This document shows positions 42,257 through 50,948 of a stretch of DNA of 64,000 nucleotides, piece after piece. Numbering within the stretch: position 1 is the stretch's first letter; the number at the start of each line of letters is the position of its first letter. Below the pieces are notes generated by a model, which worked only from the letters and a program-made list of their open reading frames with translations, was not told where the DNA came from and made no database searches. This stretch comes from JAKAGZ01 sp963772675 (GTDB taxonomy: Bacteria; Bacteroidota; Ignavibacteria; Ignavibacteriales; Ignavibacteriaceae), in assembly GCA_963772675.1 (NCBI GenBank), contig CAVYYF010000006.1, forward strand, positions 124,001 through 188,000, in the 5' to 3' direction. The position numbers and the translations under genes were made by a program.

Positions 42257-43631
42257 AACTTTAGACAGAAGTATAAAACCATCACCTTCAGGTGGAATAA
42301 AATTCAAGCTTCCACAGATAGTAAGGTTTAAACTTAAAAATAATCTTAATGTCCTCTTTGTCAGAAAGGAAAACCTTCCTGTTTTAAGATTTACTTTAAT
42401 TGCAGGATCGGGAAACAAGTATGATCTCACCGATAAAAAGGGACTTGCGAATCTCTTCGCAAGAGTACTCGATGAAGGAGCCGGCAAATTTAACGCAATT
42501 GAACTTTCAGAAGAAATAGATATTCTCGGTTCCAGTTTTAATATTAGTTGCTTTAATGACAACATTCATCTGACAATACAGACTTTAACTGAAAACCTGG
42601 ACCGATCACTTGAATTATTCGGAACAATAATTTGCCATCCCCACCTGGATGAAAAATCGTTTGAAAGGGAAAAAAGGAAAACCCTTACGTACATCCGGCA
42701 GATTCAGGATTCGCCTGAAGATATAGCTGATGTCGCTTTTGACAAAATAATATTTGGTTCTGAGAATCCTTATGCTTATCCATCAATCGGTTACAATGAT
42801 GACGTGAATAATATTTCTCAGAATGATATGAAAAATTTTTATAAAAATAATTTTATGCCCGGCCATTCTACATTGATTGTTGTTGGAAACTCAACCAGGA
42901 ATGAACTGGAAGAAAAGCTGAACAAATATCTTTCAGATTGGAAATCAACGATACAAATTAATGAACCTGAATATCCATCCAAAAAGGAAAACCTTACTAT
43001 TTATTTGATTCATAAAGAAGGCTCGGTTCAAAGTGAAATAAGAATTGGTCATCTATCAGGGAAAAGAGATAGCAAGGAGTTTTTCGCCAAACATTTATTA
43101 AACCTAGTTTTAGGTGGACAATTTTCCAGCAGGATAAACCTGAACCTCAGGGAAGATAAGGGTTATACGTACGGCGCTACTTCAAGGTTTAATTATTATA
43201 AGGATGCTGCACAATTTGAAGTGTCAACTTCGGTTGGTTCAGAAAACACCGGGAATGCTATCAAAGAAATTTTGAAAGAACTTAATAAAATAAAAGACGG
43301 AATAACCGACAAAGAGCTTGATTTTGCCAGATCGTCTGTAATCAGAAGATATCCCGGAAATTTTGAAACCCACGGCCAGGTATCAGCAAATCTTGTTTCA
43401 TTAGTTCTTCATTCATTACCCGATAATTACTTCGACACTTACATTGATTCGCTAAGTAAACTAAAGCTAGAAGACATAAATAAAGCTGTTGTAGAAAATA
43501 TCCATCCCGATAAGTTATCAGTACTTGCAGTGGGAGATAAGAATTTAATTCTTAAACAATTACAGGAGTTGAATATTTCTGAAGTTATTGAACTTGATAT
43601 TTGGGGAAATAAGGTTGAACCTAGACTATAA
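42249..43631 (+). CDS. M16 family protein, non-catalytic subunit
   Basis: A 460-residue M16 homologue in which the HxxEH region is replaced by LANLFARVLDEG, so zinc cannot bind. The C-terminal domain with RINLNLREDKGYTYGATSRF, a substrate-binding R/Y motif, is conserved. It should be the partner subunit of the preceding active protease. ATG 42249 overlaps the upstream stop; a TTG fifteen bases earlier is in frame but unneeded. Confidence 0.9.
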   Translation: MNETLDRSIKPSPSGGIKFKLPQIVRFKLKNNLNVLFVRKENLPVLRFTLIAGSGNKYDLTDKKGLANLFARVLDEGAGKFNAIELSEEIDILGSSFNISCFNDNIHLTIQTLTENLDRSLELFGTIICHPHLDEKSFEREKRKTLTYIRQIQDSPEDIADVAFDKIIFGSENPYAYPSIGYNDDVNNISQNDMKNFYKNNFMPGHSTLIVVGNSTRNELEEKLNKYLSDWKSTIQINEPEYPSKKENLTIYLIHKEGSVQSEIRIGHLSGKRDSKEFFAKHLLNLVLGGQFSSRINLNLREDKGYTYGATSRFNYYKDAAQFEVSTSVGSENTGNAIKEILKELNKIKDGITDKELDFARSSVIRRYPGNFETHGQVSANLVSLVLHSLPDNYFDTYIDSLSKLKLEDINKAVVENIHPDKLSVLAVGDKNLILKQLQELNISEVIELDIWGNKVEPRL

Positions 43632-44636
43632 TACAACAGACGGCCTGACAAACTTATAACCGATCTTTCTGAACTTTATCAATTCCGGAATCTGCAAATT
43701 CAATTCATCCGGCGTTAACATCAAAACATGTCCTGTCTTAGATTTTGATTTTCTAACAAAATCTTCAAATTGATTTCTGATTTCCTTCTCGCTTCCGGAA
43801 TTTAAAGTACCGCAATCACTGAGCTTGATATATTTCATTCTACCTTTATCAAGGAAATTCTTAATAATCTTCATCGCAGGAGAAAAATAAAACGCCGACT
43901 TATCATCCAGCACAAAAAAAGCGGCTCCTGAATAATCAGAAATTATAGATCTAATCGAGTTTCTAATTCTATCGGGAGAAAAATCCGTTTTCATCTTATA
44001 TTCGAGGTCAGTTGTTTCATCACTAATCAAGACACAAATTTCTTTCTGTGCTGAGGTTATCTGTTGTTGTAAAGCCGTCGTTTTTTTTGAAGGGGACAAC
44101 AATATTGAAAATCTTTCAGGAAGTCTGATAAATTTTTGAAAATTTTCTTTGCTCAATTGACCTGCATTTTTTACGATTATACCGACAGTTCCAGCATCTC
44201 TTTCGATGTTTTCATCATAGTAAAACTCAGCCTGAAGTTTAAGATTGTCACCGGAATAAATTTTCAGAAGAGTCGCGCCACCGATTTTTAATTCCTTTGA
44301 CCTTACAACAATTCCATTAACCCCGAGGGAATCTTCTACTTCATCAAGCAACAATGCAATAGGTAGATCTTTGGGCACTTCAACTTTATATTTATAATGA
44401 AGAGAATCATCATCCTTGCGGTAACGTCTTTCCTTTTTTATCCAGTTATTCTCAAGGCCGTAATTATGCAGAGCTACAAGAAATCTGGAATTTATAAAGT
44501 CCGCGCTTCTTGCTTTTTCTATCGGAGTATAATGATAGTGAGTGAGTCTATTTACGATTAAATTCGCAATAAGAAAAACAAAAGCCAATCCAAATAATAT
44601 CTGAATCAGCTTTTTTTTATCTGAAAATATTTCCAT
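43626..44636 (-). CDS. Divergent polysaccharide deacetylase-like envelope protein
   Basis: A 336-residue protein with an N-terminal transmembrane helix (about 12-30). The C-terminal part (from about 150, TVGIIVKNAGQL, LPERFSILLSPS, RNSIRSIISDYSGAAFFVLDD, MKYIKLSDCG) follows the outline of the divergent polysaccharide deacetylase (DUF610/YibQ) family, but the metal-binding Asp/His positions appear degraded: an expected NHMGS-like motif reads as FVLDDKS. It may be a structural or pseudoenzyme relative. It converges with the M16 gene, overlapping its end by six bases. Confidence 0.5.
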   Translation of the reverse strand: MEIFSDKKKLIQILFGLAFVFLIANLIVNRLTHYHYTPIEKARSADFINSRFLVALHNYGLENNWIKKERRYRKDDDSLHYKYKVEVPKDLPIALLLDEVEDSLGVNGIVVRSKELKIGGATLLKIYSGDNLKLQAEFYYDENIERDAGTVGIIVKNAGQLSKENFQKFIRLPERFSILLSPSKKTTALQQQITSAQKEICVLISDETTDLEYKMKTDFSPDRIRNSIRSIISDYSGAAFFVLDDKSAFYFSPAMKIIKNFLDKGRMKYIKLSDCGTLNSGSEKEIRNQFEDFVRKSKSKTGHVLMLTPDELNLQIPELIKFRKIGYKFVRPSVVL

Positions 44637-44681
44637 TAAATATATCTGCTTATCGTAGCTCTTATTCTAAACTATACTAAA

Positions 44682-45464
44682 TTATTTATTTTTGAAATCA
44701 GGCTTACGCTTTTCTAAAAATGCTTTAGTTCCCTCTTTGAAATCTTCTGTGCCGCATGCCAGGGAAAACAAACTTGCTTCATAATTCAATCCCTCTTTCC
44801 CGGAAACTTCGTCAACCATATTTACTGCTTTAACGGAAAGCCTGATTGCCTGCTGTCCTTTTGAAGTTATTTTCTTTGCCATTTCCATAGCTTTGTTCAT
44901 TAACTCTGCTTGCGGATAAACTTTATTAATAAGCCCGATTCTTAAGGCTTCATTTGCGTCAATCATATCTCCGGTTAAAATATATTCCATTGCACGACCC
45001 GAATTAATTAAGCGCGTCAATCTTTGTGTGCCACCGTAACCAGGAATAATTCCAAGATTAACTTCTGGTTGGCCAAATTTGGCATTGTCAGAAGCAATTC
45101 TGATATGACATGCTAAAGCAAGTTCGCAGCCACCGCCAAGTGCAAATCCATTTACGGCAGCTATCACAGGCTTATCCAGGTTTTTAATGAGGTTAAAAAC
45201 CGCCTGACCATTTTCCGCAAAAGATTTTCCGGAAATTACATCGAGTTTGTTCAATTCTGATATGTCAGCCCCAGCCACGAATGCTTTCTCTCCGCTTCCG
45301 GTTACAATCACAACATAAGTTTCAGAGTCAGATTTTAATTCTGTAAAAGCATCTTTCAACTCGTTCATCGTTTGGGAATTCAGTGCATTAAGTTTATCGG
45401 GACGATTGATTGTAACAGTTGCTACATGACCTTTCTTTTCGACTAATAAATTTTGATAGTTCAT
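44682..45464 (-). CDS. Enoyl-CoA hydratase/isomerase (crotonase)
   Basis: A 260-residue crotonase-fold enzyme. The oxyanion-hole segments FVAGADISEL and NGFALGGGCELALACH are clear, and GQPEVNLGIIPGYGGTQRL carries the second catalytic Glu. It most resembles short-chain enoyl-CoA hydratases of beta-oxidation or butanoyl-CoA pathways. No other fatty-acid genes are adjacent, so the substrate is open. Confidence 0.93.
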   Translation of the reverse strand: MNYQNLLVEKKGHVATVTINRPDKLNALNSQTMNELKDAFTELKSDSETYVVIVTGSGEKAFVAGADISELNKLDVISGKSFAENGQAVFNLIKNLDKPVIAAVNGFALGGGCELALACHIRIASDNAKFGQPEVNLGIIPGYGGTQRLTRLINSGRAMEYILTGDMIDANEALRIGLINKVYPQAELMNKAMEMAKKITSKGQQAIRLSVKAVNMVDEVSGKEGLNYEASLFSLACGTEDFKEGTKAFLEKRKPDFKNK

Positions 45465-45473
45465 ATTGCACTC

Positions 45474-46064
45474 TCACATATTTATGTATATAGGAAACCT
45501 GATTTTTAAATCGATTGAAATGAACTGATTGGTTTTATAATAGTTATAAGAAGCGAGAATCTCCATCATAAAAGCCGAAAGCCCGACTCCTGCAGAAAAA
45601 CCAAACTTATTTTCATTTTGAGTAAAGTTGTTTTTCCCCGAACCAGCTTTGAATTCGTTCAGAACATGGTAGAAGCCATAGTTTGCGGAAAATTCAACCA
45701 GCGGTAAAACTATAACCTGACTATTTATGATTGGTGGAAAATAATACCTTATGCCAAGATTAACAGGAATTACATTTGTGGAATAATTTGAATAATCAGA
45801 CGAGCGATAAAAATCCTGAGAACCGGGAAAATTCTCAAATCCGCTTTTCAGGAATAAAAATACCGGAAGATATTCATCATTTGTGTATGATAACTCGGCA
45901 TTGAAGCCATATCCAAATTTTGAAGTGTTTGCAAAACTTCCCATCGGAAAACGAGGTCCGACTCCAAATGCCAGAAATATTCCCTTAGCGGTTTGATCCG
46001 GTGAACCTCCGGCCAAAACTATATTGCTACCAATCAAAAGAAAAAATATGAAAAGCTTTTTCAT
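45474..46064 (-). CDS. Outer-membrane beta-barrel-like protein
   Basis: A 196-residue protein with a signal peptide (1-18, ending VLAGG) followed by alternating amphipathic strands (KFGYGFNAELSYTND, VNLGIRYYFPP, NKFGFSAGVGLSAFMM) and a last strand FISIDLKIRFPIYINM, typical of a small 8-strand barrel. No specific family is recognised. It starts upstream of, and reads into, the crotonase gene with a 9-base gap. Confidence 0.65.
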   Translation of the reverse strand: MKKLFIFFLLIGSNIVLAGGSPDQTAKGIFLAFGVGPRFPMGSFANTSKFGYGFNAELSYTNDEYLPVFLFLKSGFENFPGSQDFYRSSDYSNYSTNVIPVNLGIRYYFPPIINSQVIVLPLVEFSANYGFYHVLNEFKAGSGKNNFTQNENKFGFSAGVGLSAFMMEILASYNYYKTNQFISIDLKIRFPIYINM

Positions 46065-46110
46065 CAGAATTTAATTTTATCATTACTAAGTTACAAAATA
46101 TTGGGGTATA

Positions 46111-46923
46111 CTAAAATGAATTGTTAATAGCCTTTTTGCGAAAGAACGATGAGATCAAAATTAAAAGAAGCGTAAATACTAATTGTGCAGGCAAAAGATA
46201 TGGAAGGGCCCATTTATTTATTTCTAAAAAACCATCCCAGCCAGAGTATTGAGATGCAAAAAGTATATGAACTATTTCACCTGAAGTAGAACCAAATATT
46301 AGAAAATGCAGCCAGAATATTGAAAAAATGGATATTGTTAACCAGTAAATATTTTGAAAATACTTTATCAGTAAACCAACTGAGATAGAAATTAATACAA
46401 GTGATGCGATTCCAAAATAGTCGATATTGCCGATTTTAAATGGAATAAATTCAAACGCAAAAACTAAAAAGGTAATTGATGAAACCAGTAGAAAGTTTTT
46501 CCTGGAAACTGTTGATGTCAATGCCAAAAAGATAAAAAGACAGAATAACTGCGGAAAATTCCAGAGCAGATATATCGGATAATCAATTATGGAAGAAAGA
46601 CCAAATTCATAAAAGTAATCCGGATCACCTATGTCTATCTTGTGTATTAAAAATAAAACGCCGGTAACAATTATTACCGGCAATAAAACCCAGAGTAAAG
46701 GAAGTACCGTCCTTTTATGATGGGGAGCAACGAATATTTGCTTTATAAATGGTAACTGACTTTTTCTAAATACAATTAGGAACGGAAGTATTAAACTAAT
46801 GTGAAACCGAAAACCTATTATTATTATATATGTATCCAGATTATAATATCGCAGAACAATCCCTGCTGCACTCACAGCCAGAACAGCAATTACAAGCCGC
46901 GATGGTTTAACCAGGTGTTCCAC
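46111..46923 (-). CDS. Polytopic membrane protein of unknown function
   Basis: A 270-residue hydrophobic protein with about eight predicted transmembrane segments and no soluble domain. I recognise no family. It begins with GTG directly after the stop of the DUF2231 gene (TAAGTG), so it is translationally coupled to it, suggesting a shared membrane role. Confidence 0.6.
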   Translation of the reverse strand: MEHLVKPSRLVIAVLAVSAAGIVLRYYNLDTYIIIIGFRFHISLILPFLIVFRKSQLPFIKQIFVAPHHKRTVLPLLWVLLPVIIVTGVLFLIHKIDIGDPDYFYEFGLSSIIDYPIYLLWNFPQLFCLFIFLALTSTVSRKNFLLVSSITFLVFAFEFIPFKIGNIDYFGIASLVLISISVGLLIKYFQNIYWLTISIFSIFWLHFLIFGSTSGEIVHILFASQYSGWDGFLEINKWALPYLLPAQLVFTLLLILISSFFRKKAINNSF

Positions 46924-47403
46924 TTATTGGTTCTCTTGTATTTCCATCTTTTTTAAGTCAGTACCAAGTCCGTATTTATAAACCAGTTTTCCGCCGTGTT
47001 CACCAGTTTGATAAACAAAATAACAACCTACAAGTGCGATGAGAACAACAATATATTTTATGTATCCTGTAAATTTTTTCTTTAATACGAGCACAGTCCT
47101 GATAACAAGTAATGCTGCAAAAAACCAGAGAGTTATATTCGCTAAATCTTCATGCTCTCCGATTGCATGAAATTGAATAATAGCCCCCTGTTTTTCCCAT
47201 GCACTTGCTAAATCAGCCGCCTGGTTGCCTGTCAACACCGCGGCAATTGCACCAAGCACACCAAGAAACAAAATAATATGAGCCGCCTTTGAAAAGAAAT
47301 CTTTCTTTGAAAATGCGCCTATTATTTCAAACAAAGTATATGTTAAAAACAGTACAATTGGAAAATGAACTAATTTCGGGTGAAGGCTTGCTAGAAATTC
47401 CAT
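46924..47403 (-). CDS. DUF2231 membrane protein
   Basis: A 159-residue protein with four transmembrane segments. LHPKLVHFPIVLFLTY at the start and YQTGEHGGKLVYKYGLG near the end are the DUF2231 signatures, with histidines (H8, H13, and H134 in TGEHGG) that could bind metal or heme. Function is unknown; relatives are found with redox or cytochrome proteins. It is coupled to the polytopic protein downstream. Confidence 0.8.
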   Translation of the reverse strand: MEFLASLHPKLVHFPIVLFLTYTLFEIIGAFSKKDFFSKAAHIILFLGVLGAIAAVLTGNQAADLASAWEKQGAIIQFHAIGEHEDLANITLWFFAALLVIRTVLVLKKKFTGYIKYIVVLIALVGCYFVYQTGEHGGKLVYKYGLGTDLKKMEIQENQ

Positions 47404-47433
47404 TAAATTTCCTTAATTAATTATTATGAAATA

Positions 47434-48189
47434 TTATCCACAAAGAATCGATCCCCCGTTTACATTCAGAATTTCCCCATTAATGTGATTCGCAAGATCG
47501 GAAGCGAGAAAAAGTACCGGGCCCGCAATATCTGCTGCCGTTGCAACGCGCCTCAAAGGAATATCATCCTCAATTTCTTTGAGATATTTTTTATCGGATA
47601 ACTCATCATTTGTCATATCGGTATGAACCCATCCCGGCGCTACAGAATTTGTTGTGATATTATAAGGACCTAATTCCGTTGCCAAAGATTTTGTAAATGA
47701 AATTACACCACCTTTTGAAGAAGCATAGTGAGAATAATTTGCCTCTCCTCTCTGCCCCGCAGTTGAGGTAATATTTATTATTCGTCCGAATTTATTTTTC
47801 TTCATTGATGGAATAACAGCTTTGGTAAACAAAAAAGTTCCGGTAAGGTTTATGCGGATTGTTTCTTCCCAATCTTCCAATGACATTTTATCTGCAGGAC
47901 CATACTTCCAGACACCGGCATTGTTAACAAGTATATCAATTTTCCCGAAATCAGAAAAAATATTATTTACTGTATTTCCAATTTCAGTTGCGTTACTAAG
48001 ATCACATTTATATGCTCTCACTTTTGATTCATTTGGACACTTAGCAATTATTTTTTCAGCAGCATTTTTGTTCGCTTGATATGTAAAAGCTACATCTGCC
48101 CCGGCATCAGCAAATAGTTTTACGCATGCTGCGCCGATTCCTCTCGAGCCGCCGGTTATCAGAACTACCTTTGATTTTAAATAAATCAT
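47434..48189 (-). CDS. Short-chain dehydrogenase/reductase (FabG-like)
   Basis: A 251-residue classical SDR. Cofactor motif TGGSRGIGAA (residues 13-22), NNAGVW, the catalytic Ser/Tyr/Lys set in STAGQRGEANYSHYASSKGG and the ending INGEILNVNGGS fit the 3-ketoacyl-ACP reductase-like group. Real substrate unknown, because the gene is away from other fatty-acid genes. It starts three bases after truA ends. Confidence 0.9.
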   Translation of the reverse strand: MIYLKSKVVLITGGSRGIGAACVKLFADAGADVAFTYQANKNAAEKIIAKCPNESKVRAYKCDLSNATEIGNTVNNIFSDFGKIDILVNNAGVWKYGPADKMSLEDWEETIRINLTGTFLFTKAVIPSMKKNKFGRIINITSTAGQRGEANYSHYASSKGGVISFTKSLATELGPYNITTNSVAPGWVHTDMTNDELSDKKYLKEIEDDIPLRRVATAADIAGPVLFLASDLANHINGEILNVNGGSILCG

Positions 48190-48191
48190 AA

Positions 48192-48920
48192 CTAATAATT
48201 TACCTTATAAAGAAATAATCCCTGAGCAGGGACAGCTTCACCAGCCGCTTCCCTGTCTTTCAAATTTATTAATTCCGTAATCAATTTTGTACCCTCTTTT
48301 TCTTTGACGAGTTTCAAAAGAGTACCAACTATTGTTCTGACCATTCCGTGCAAATACCTGTTCGCCTCTATAAAGAATATCACAAACTCCTTTGATTCGC
48401 GCCAGCTGATTTGAAAGACCTCACAGACTTTGTTATCAGTCTCAGTATTCTTTCTTGCAAACGAGGTAAAATCAAATTTACCGATCAGTGATTCAGAAAG
48501 TTTACTAAGCTTCAATATATCAATCGGCTCGTGATAATGCCACGAGTATGGATAATAAAAGGGTGATTTTATTTTAGAAATCAAATAAATATAGCTTCTT
48601 TTTTTTGCGTCAAACCTGGAATGAAAATTCTCACCTATGTTATGGATACCTGTTATTGAAATGTCTTTTGGCAAGATTGCATTTAGAGAATGAGAGAAGC
48701 GATAAAGATCCAGATCAACGTCTATTTTGAAATTCGCAACCTGTCCTAATGCGTGCACCCCTGAATCGGTTCTGCCTGAACCGATTAAATTCACCCTGAA
48801 TTTAGTCAATACTTCGATGGTCTCCACAATCTTCTGCTGAACAGTACTCCCATTTTCCTGTATTTGCCACCCAGCATAGTTTGTTCCGTCATATTGAATT
48901 TTTAGCTTATAATTATTCAA
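48192..48920 (-). CDS. truA: tRNA pseudouridine(38-40) synthase
   Basis: Isomerises uridines 38-40 in tRNA anticodon stems. GSGRTDSGVHALGQVANF contains the catalytic aspartate D52; YDGTNYAGWQIQ and the ending RTIVGTLLKLVKE with AAGEAVPAQGLFLYKVNY are typical. Length 242 is normal. It is followed by the SDR gene. Confidence 0.96.
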   Translation of the reverse strand: MNNYKLKIQYDGTNYAGWQIQENGSTVQQKIVETIEVLTKFRVNLIGSGRTDSGVHALGQVANFKIDVDLDLYRFSHSLNAILPKDISITGIHNIGENFHSRFDAKKRSYIYLISKIKSPFYYPYSWHYHEPIDILKLSKLSESLIGKFDFTSFARKNTETDNKVCEVFQISWRESKEFVIFFIEANRYLHGMVRTIVGTLLKLVKEKEGTKLITELINLKDREAAGEAVPAQGLFLYKVNY

Positions 48921-49101
48921 ATTCGAATAAATTCCTTAAATCAATAACAATTTATACCTTTTCAATATACTAAAGCCCCAAAAGTTTTTTCCTCTAAACA
49001 TATGAAATTATATGATTATTATTGTTATTTTAGTAATATAAAATAATTTAACATCTATTCCTTAAAAAATATTCATCTTTATTACGGAGTAATTTGACAA
49101 G

Positions 49102-49476
49102 ATGGAAAAACCTACAGTTTTACTAGTCGAAGATGACAAATCCAGCCTTGATATAACCAAACTCTTTCTTAAAGATGTTTGTAATATAGAAACAGCGCAA
49201 GATGGCTTCACTGCAATAAAAATGGCTAAAGAAAAGAAGTATCCTGCAATCCTGATGGATATTGGGCTTGGCAGAAATATGAACGGTATTCAGGCAACGA
49301 AGGAAATCAGAAAGATACCGGGATATGAAAATACTCCTATCGGTGCATTAACTGCATACGCTATGAAAGGTGACAGGGAAGAATTTTTAGCCGCAGGATG
49401 CAATGATTATTTATCAAAACCTTTTGACAAACCCGAATTAATAAAGTGGGTCAAAAAGATATTATTTGGTGAATAA
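49102..49476 (+). CDS. Stand-alone response regulator receiver
   Basis: A single 124-residue REC domain: acidic pair D11/D12 (VEDDKSS), phosphoacceptor D53 (LMDIGLG), T in GALTAYAM and K in LSKPFD. No output domain is present and no histidine kinase is adjacent. It resembles CheY-like or hybrid-kinase receiver modules. It is a single gene, ending ten bases before the convergent aldehyde dehydrogenase. Confidence 0.92.
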   Translation: MEKPTVLLVEDDKSSLDITKLFLKDVCNIETAQDGFTAIKMAKEKKYPAILMDIGLGRNMNGIQATKEIRKIPGYENTPIGALTAYAMKGDREEFLAAGCNDYLSKPFDKPELIKWVKKILFGE

Positions 49477-49486
49477 CAGATTATTT

Positions 49487-50851
49487 TTATTTTATATAAA
49501 CAGTTTTGATGTTCACAAATTCCTTTATTCCAAAAGCAGAAAGCTCTCTTCCATAACCCGATTCATTTATTCCACCAAAAGGCAGCCTAGGATCGGATTT
49601 CACAAACTCATTAACAAAACAACTTCCGGCTGTAAGTTTTTTCTTCGCTATCCTTTCTCCTCTCAAAATATCTTTCGTGAAAACAGCAGCGCCTAATCCA
49701 AAAGTTGTATCGTTTGCTATTTTTATTCCTTCTGCTTCATTCTTAACTTTTATTAAAGCAGCAACGGGACCGAATAGTTCTTCATCATAAGCCGGCATTC
49801 CTTTTTTAACTTTTGTAAGAACTGTCGGCGGGTAAAAAGCACCTTTGCCCTGAGGTATCTCTCCGCCCAATAATAATTTTGCTCCCCTCTCGATGCTTTT
49901 CTTTACCTGCGAGTGAAGTTCGTCACGCAGATCATTCCTCGCTTGTGGACCGAGATTATTAGATTCATCGAAAGGGTCACCCATTGCTTTAGATTTCATT
50001 TTTTCAACAAAAAGTTTTTCGAAGTCATTATATATTGATTCAACTATGATGAACCTTTTTGCTGCAATACAGCTTTGTCCGCCATTAAGTAGTCTCGAGT
50101 TCACACAAGTATCAGCAGCTTTATCAAGATCAGCATCTTCAAGCACGAGGTAAGGATCGCTTCCGCCTAATTCAAGTATAGTCTTCTTTAATTGTTCACC
50201 GGCAGCTTTAGCAACAGAAATTCCTGCAGCAGTGCTTCCTGTAAGTGTAACAGCTTTAACCAATTTATTTTTGATAGCATCACTAACTTTTTTAGAAGAT
50301 ATAACCAATGTTCTGAAAAGATTTGGGGGAAATCCTGCTTCCTTAAAAACATCTTCAATCGCAAGAGCACAGCCCATAACATTTGAAGAATGTTTTAGCA
50401 CACCGGCATTCCCGGCCATCAGGTTGGGAGCAGCAAAACGAAATACCTGCCAGAAAGGGAAATTCCAGGGCATAACGGCAAGCACAACACCTATTGGCTG
50501 AAAAGTTACAAAGCTTTTTGATGCATCCGTTTCGATAATTTCGTCCTGTAAAAATTTTTCTGCATTCTCAGCAAAGTAATCACAAACCCAGGCACATTTT
50601 TCTACCTCAGCTCTTGACTGCGCAATAGGCTTGCCCATCTCTAGTGTCATTATTGCTCCCAAATCTTCTTTTTTATTTCTCAGAATTGATGCAGCCTTCT
50701 TCATTTTTTCTGACCGCTCTTTAAAATCCGAACCTTGCCATTTAACAAAATCATTGTGTACTGAATCAATTATCTCACTTACTTCTTCAGAACTCATTTC
50801 TTTATACTCTTTCAGTAATTCTTCACTGGCGGGATTTATAGATTTGATCAT
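49487..50851 (-). CDS. NAD(P)-dependent aldehyde dehydrogenase, succinate-semialdehyde type
   Basis: A 454-residue ALDH. PWNFPFWQ, the catalytic glutamate in LELGGSDPYLV, the catalytic cysteine in NGGQSCIAAKRF and the ending LPFGGINESGYGRELS are clear. The overall shape (INPASEELL start, MTLEMGKPIAQSRAEVEKCAW) fits the short GabD/YneI-type succinate semialdehyde dehydrogenases. It is monocistronic. Confidence 0.92.
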   Translation of the reverse strand: MIKSINPASEELLKEYKEMSSEEVSEIIDSVHNDFVKWQGSDFKERSEKMKKAASILRNKKEDLGAIMTLEMGKPIAQSRAEVEKCAWVCDYFAENAEKFLQDEIIETDASKSFVTFQPIGVVLAVMPWNFPFWQVFRFAAPNLMAGNAGVLKHSSNVMGCALAIEDVFKEAGFPPNLFRTLVISSKKVSDAIKNKLVKAVTLTGSTAAGISVAKAAGEQLKKTILELGGSDPYLVLEDADLDKAADTCVNSRLLNGGQSCIAAKRFIIVESIYNDFEKLFVEKMKSKAMGDPFDESNNLGPQARNDLRDELHSQVKKSIERGAKLLLGGEIPQGKGAFYPPTVLTKVKKGMPAYDEELFGPVAALIKVKNEAEGIKIANDTTFGLGAAVFTKDILRGERIAKKKLTAGSCFVNEFVKSDPRLPFGGINESGYGRELSAFGIKEFVNIKTVYIK

Positions 50852-50948
50852 AGCATACCTCAGTTTTTATCATTTAGTATGATAAAAAATAAGTAATTAT
50901 AAATTGAAATTCTAAGGAAGGATTTTTAATTAACCAGAGTTAAAACTT

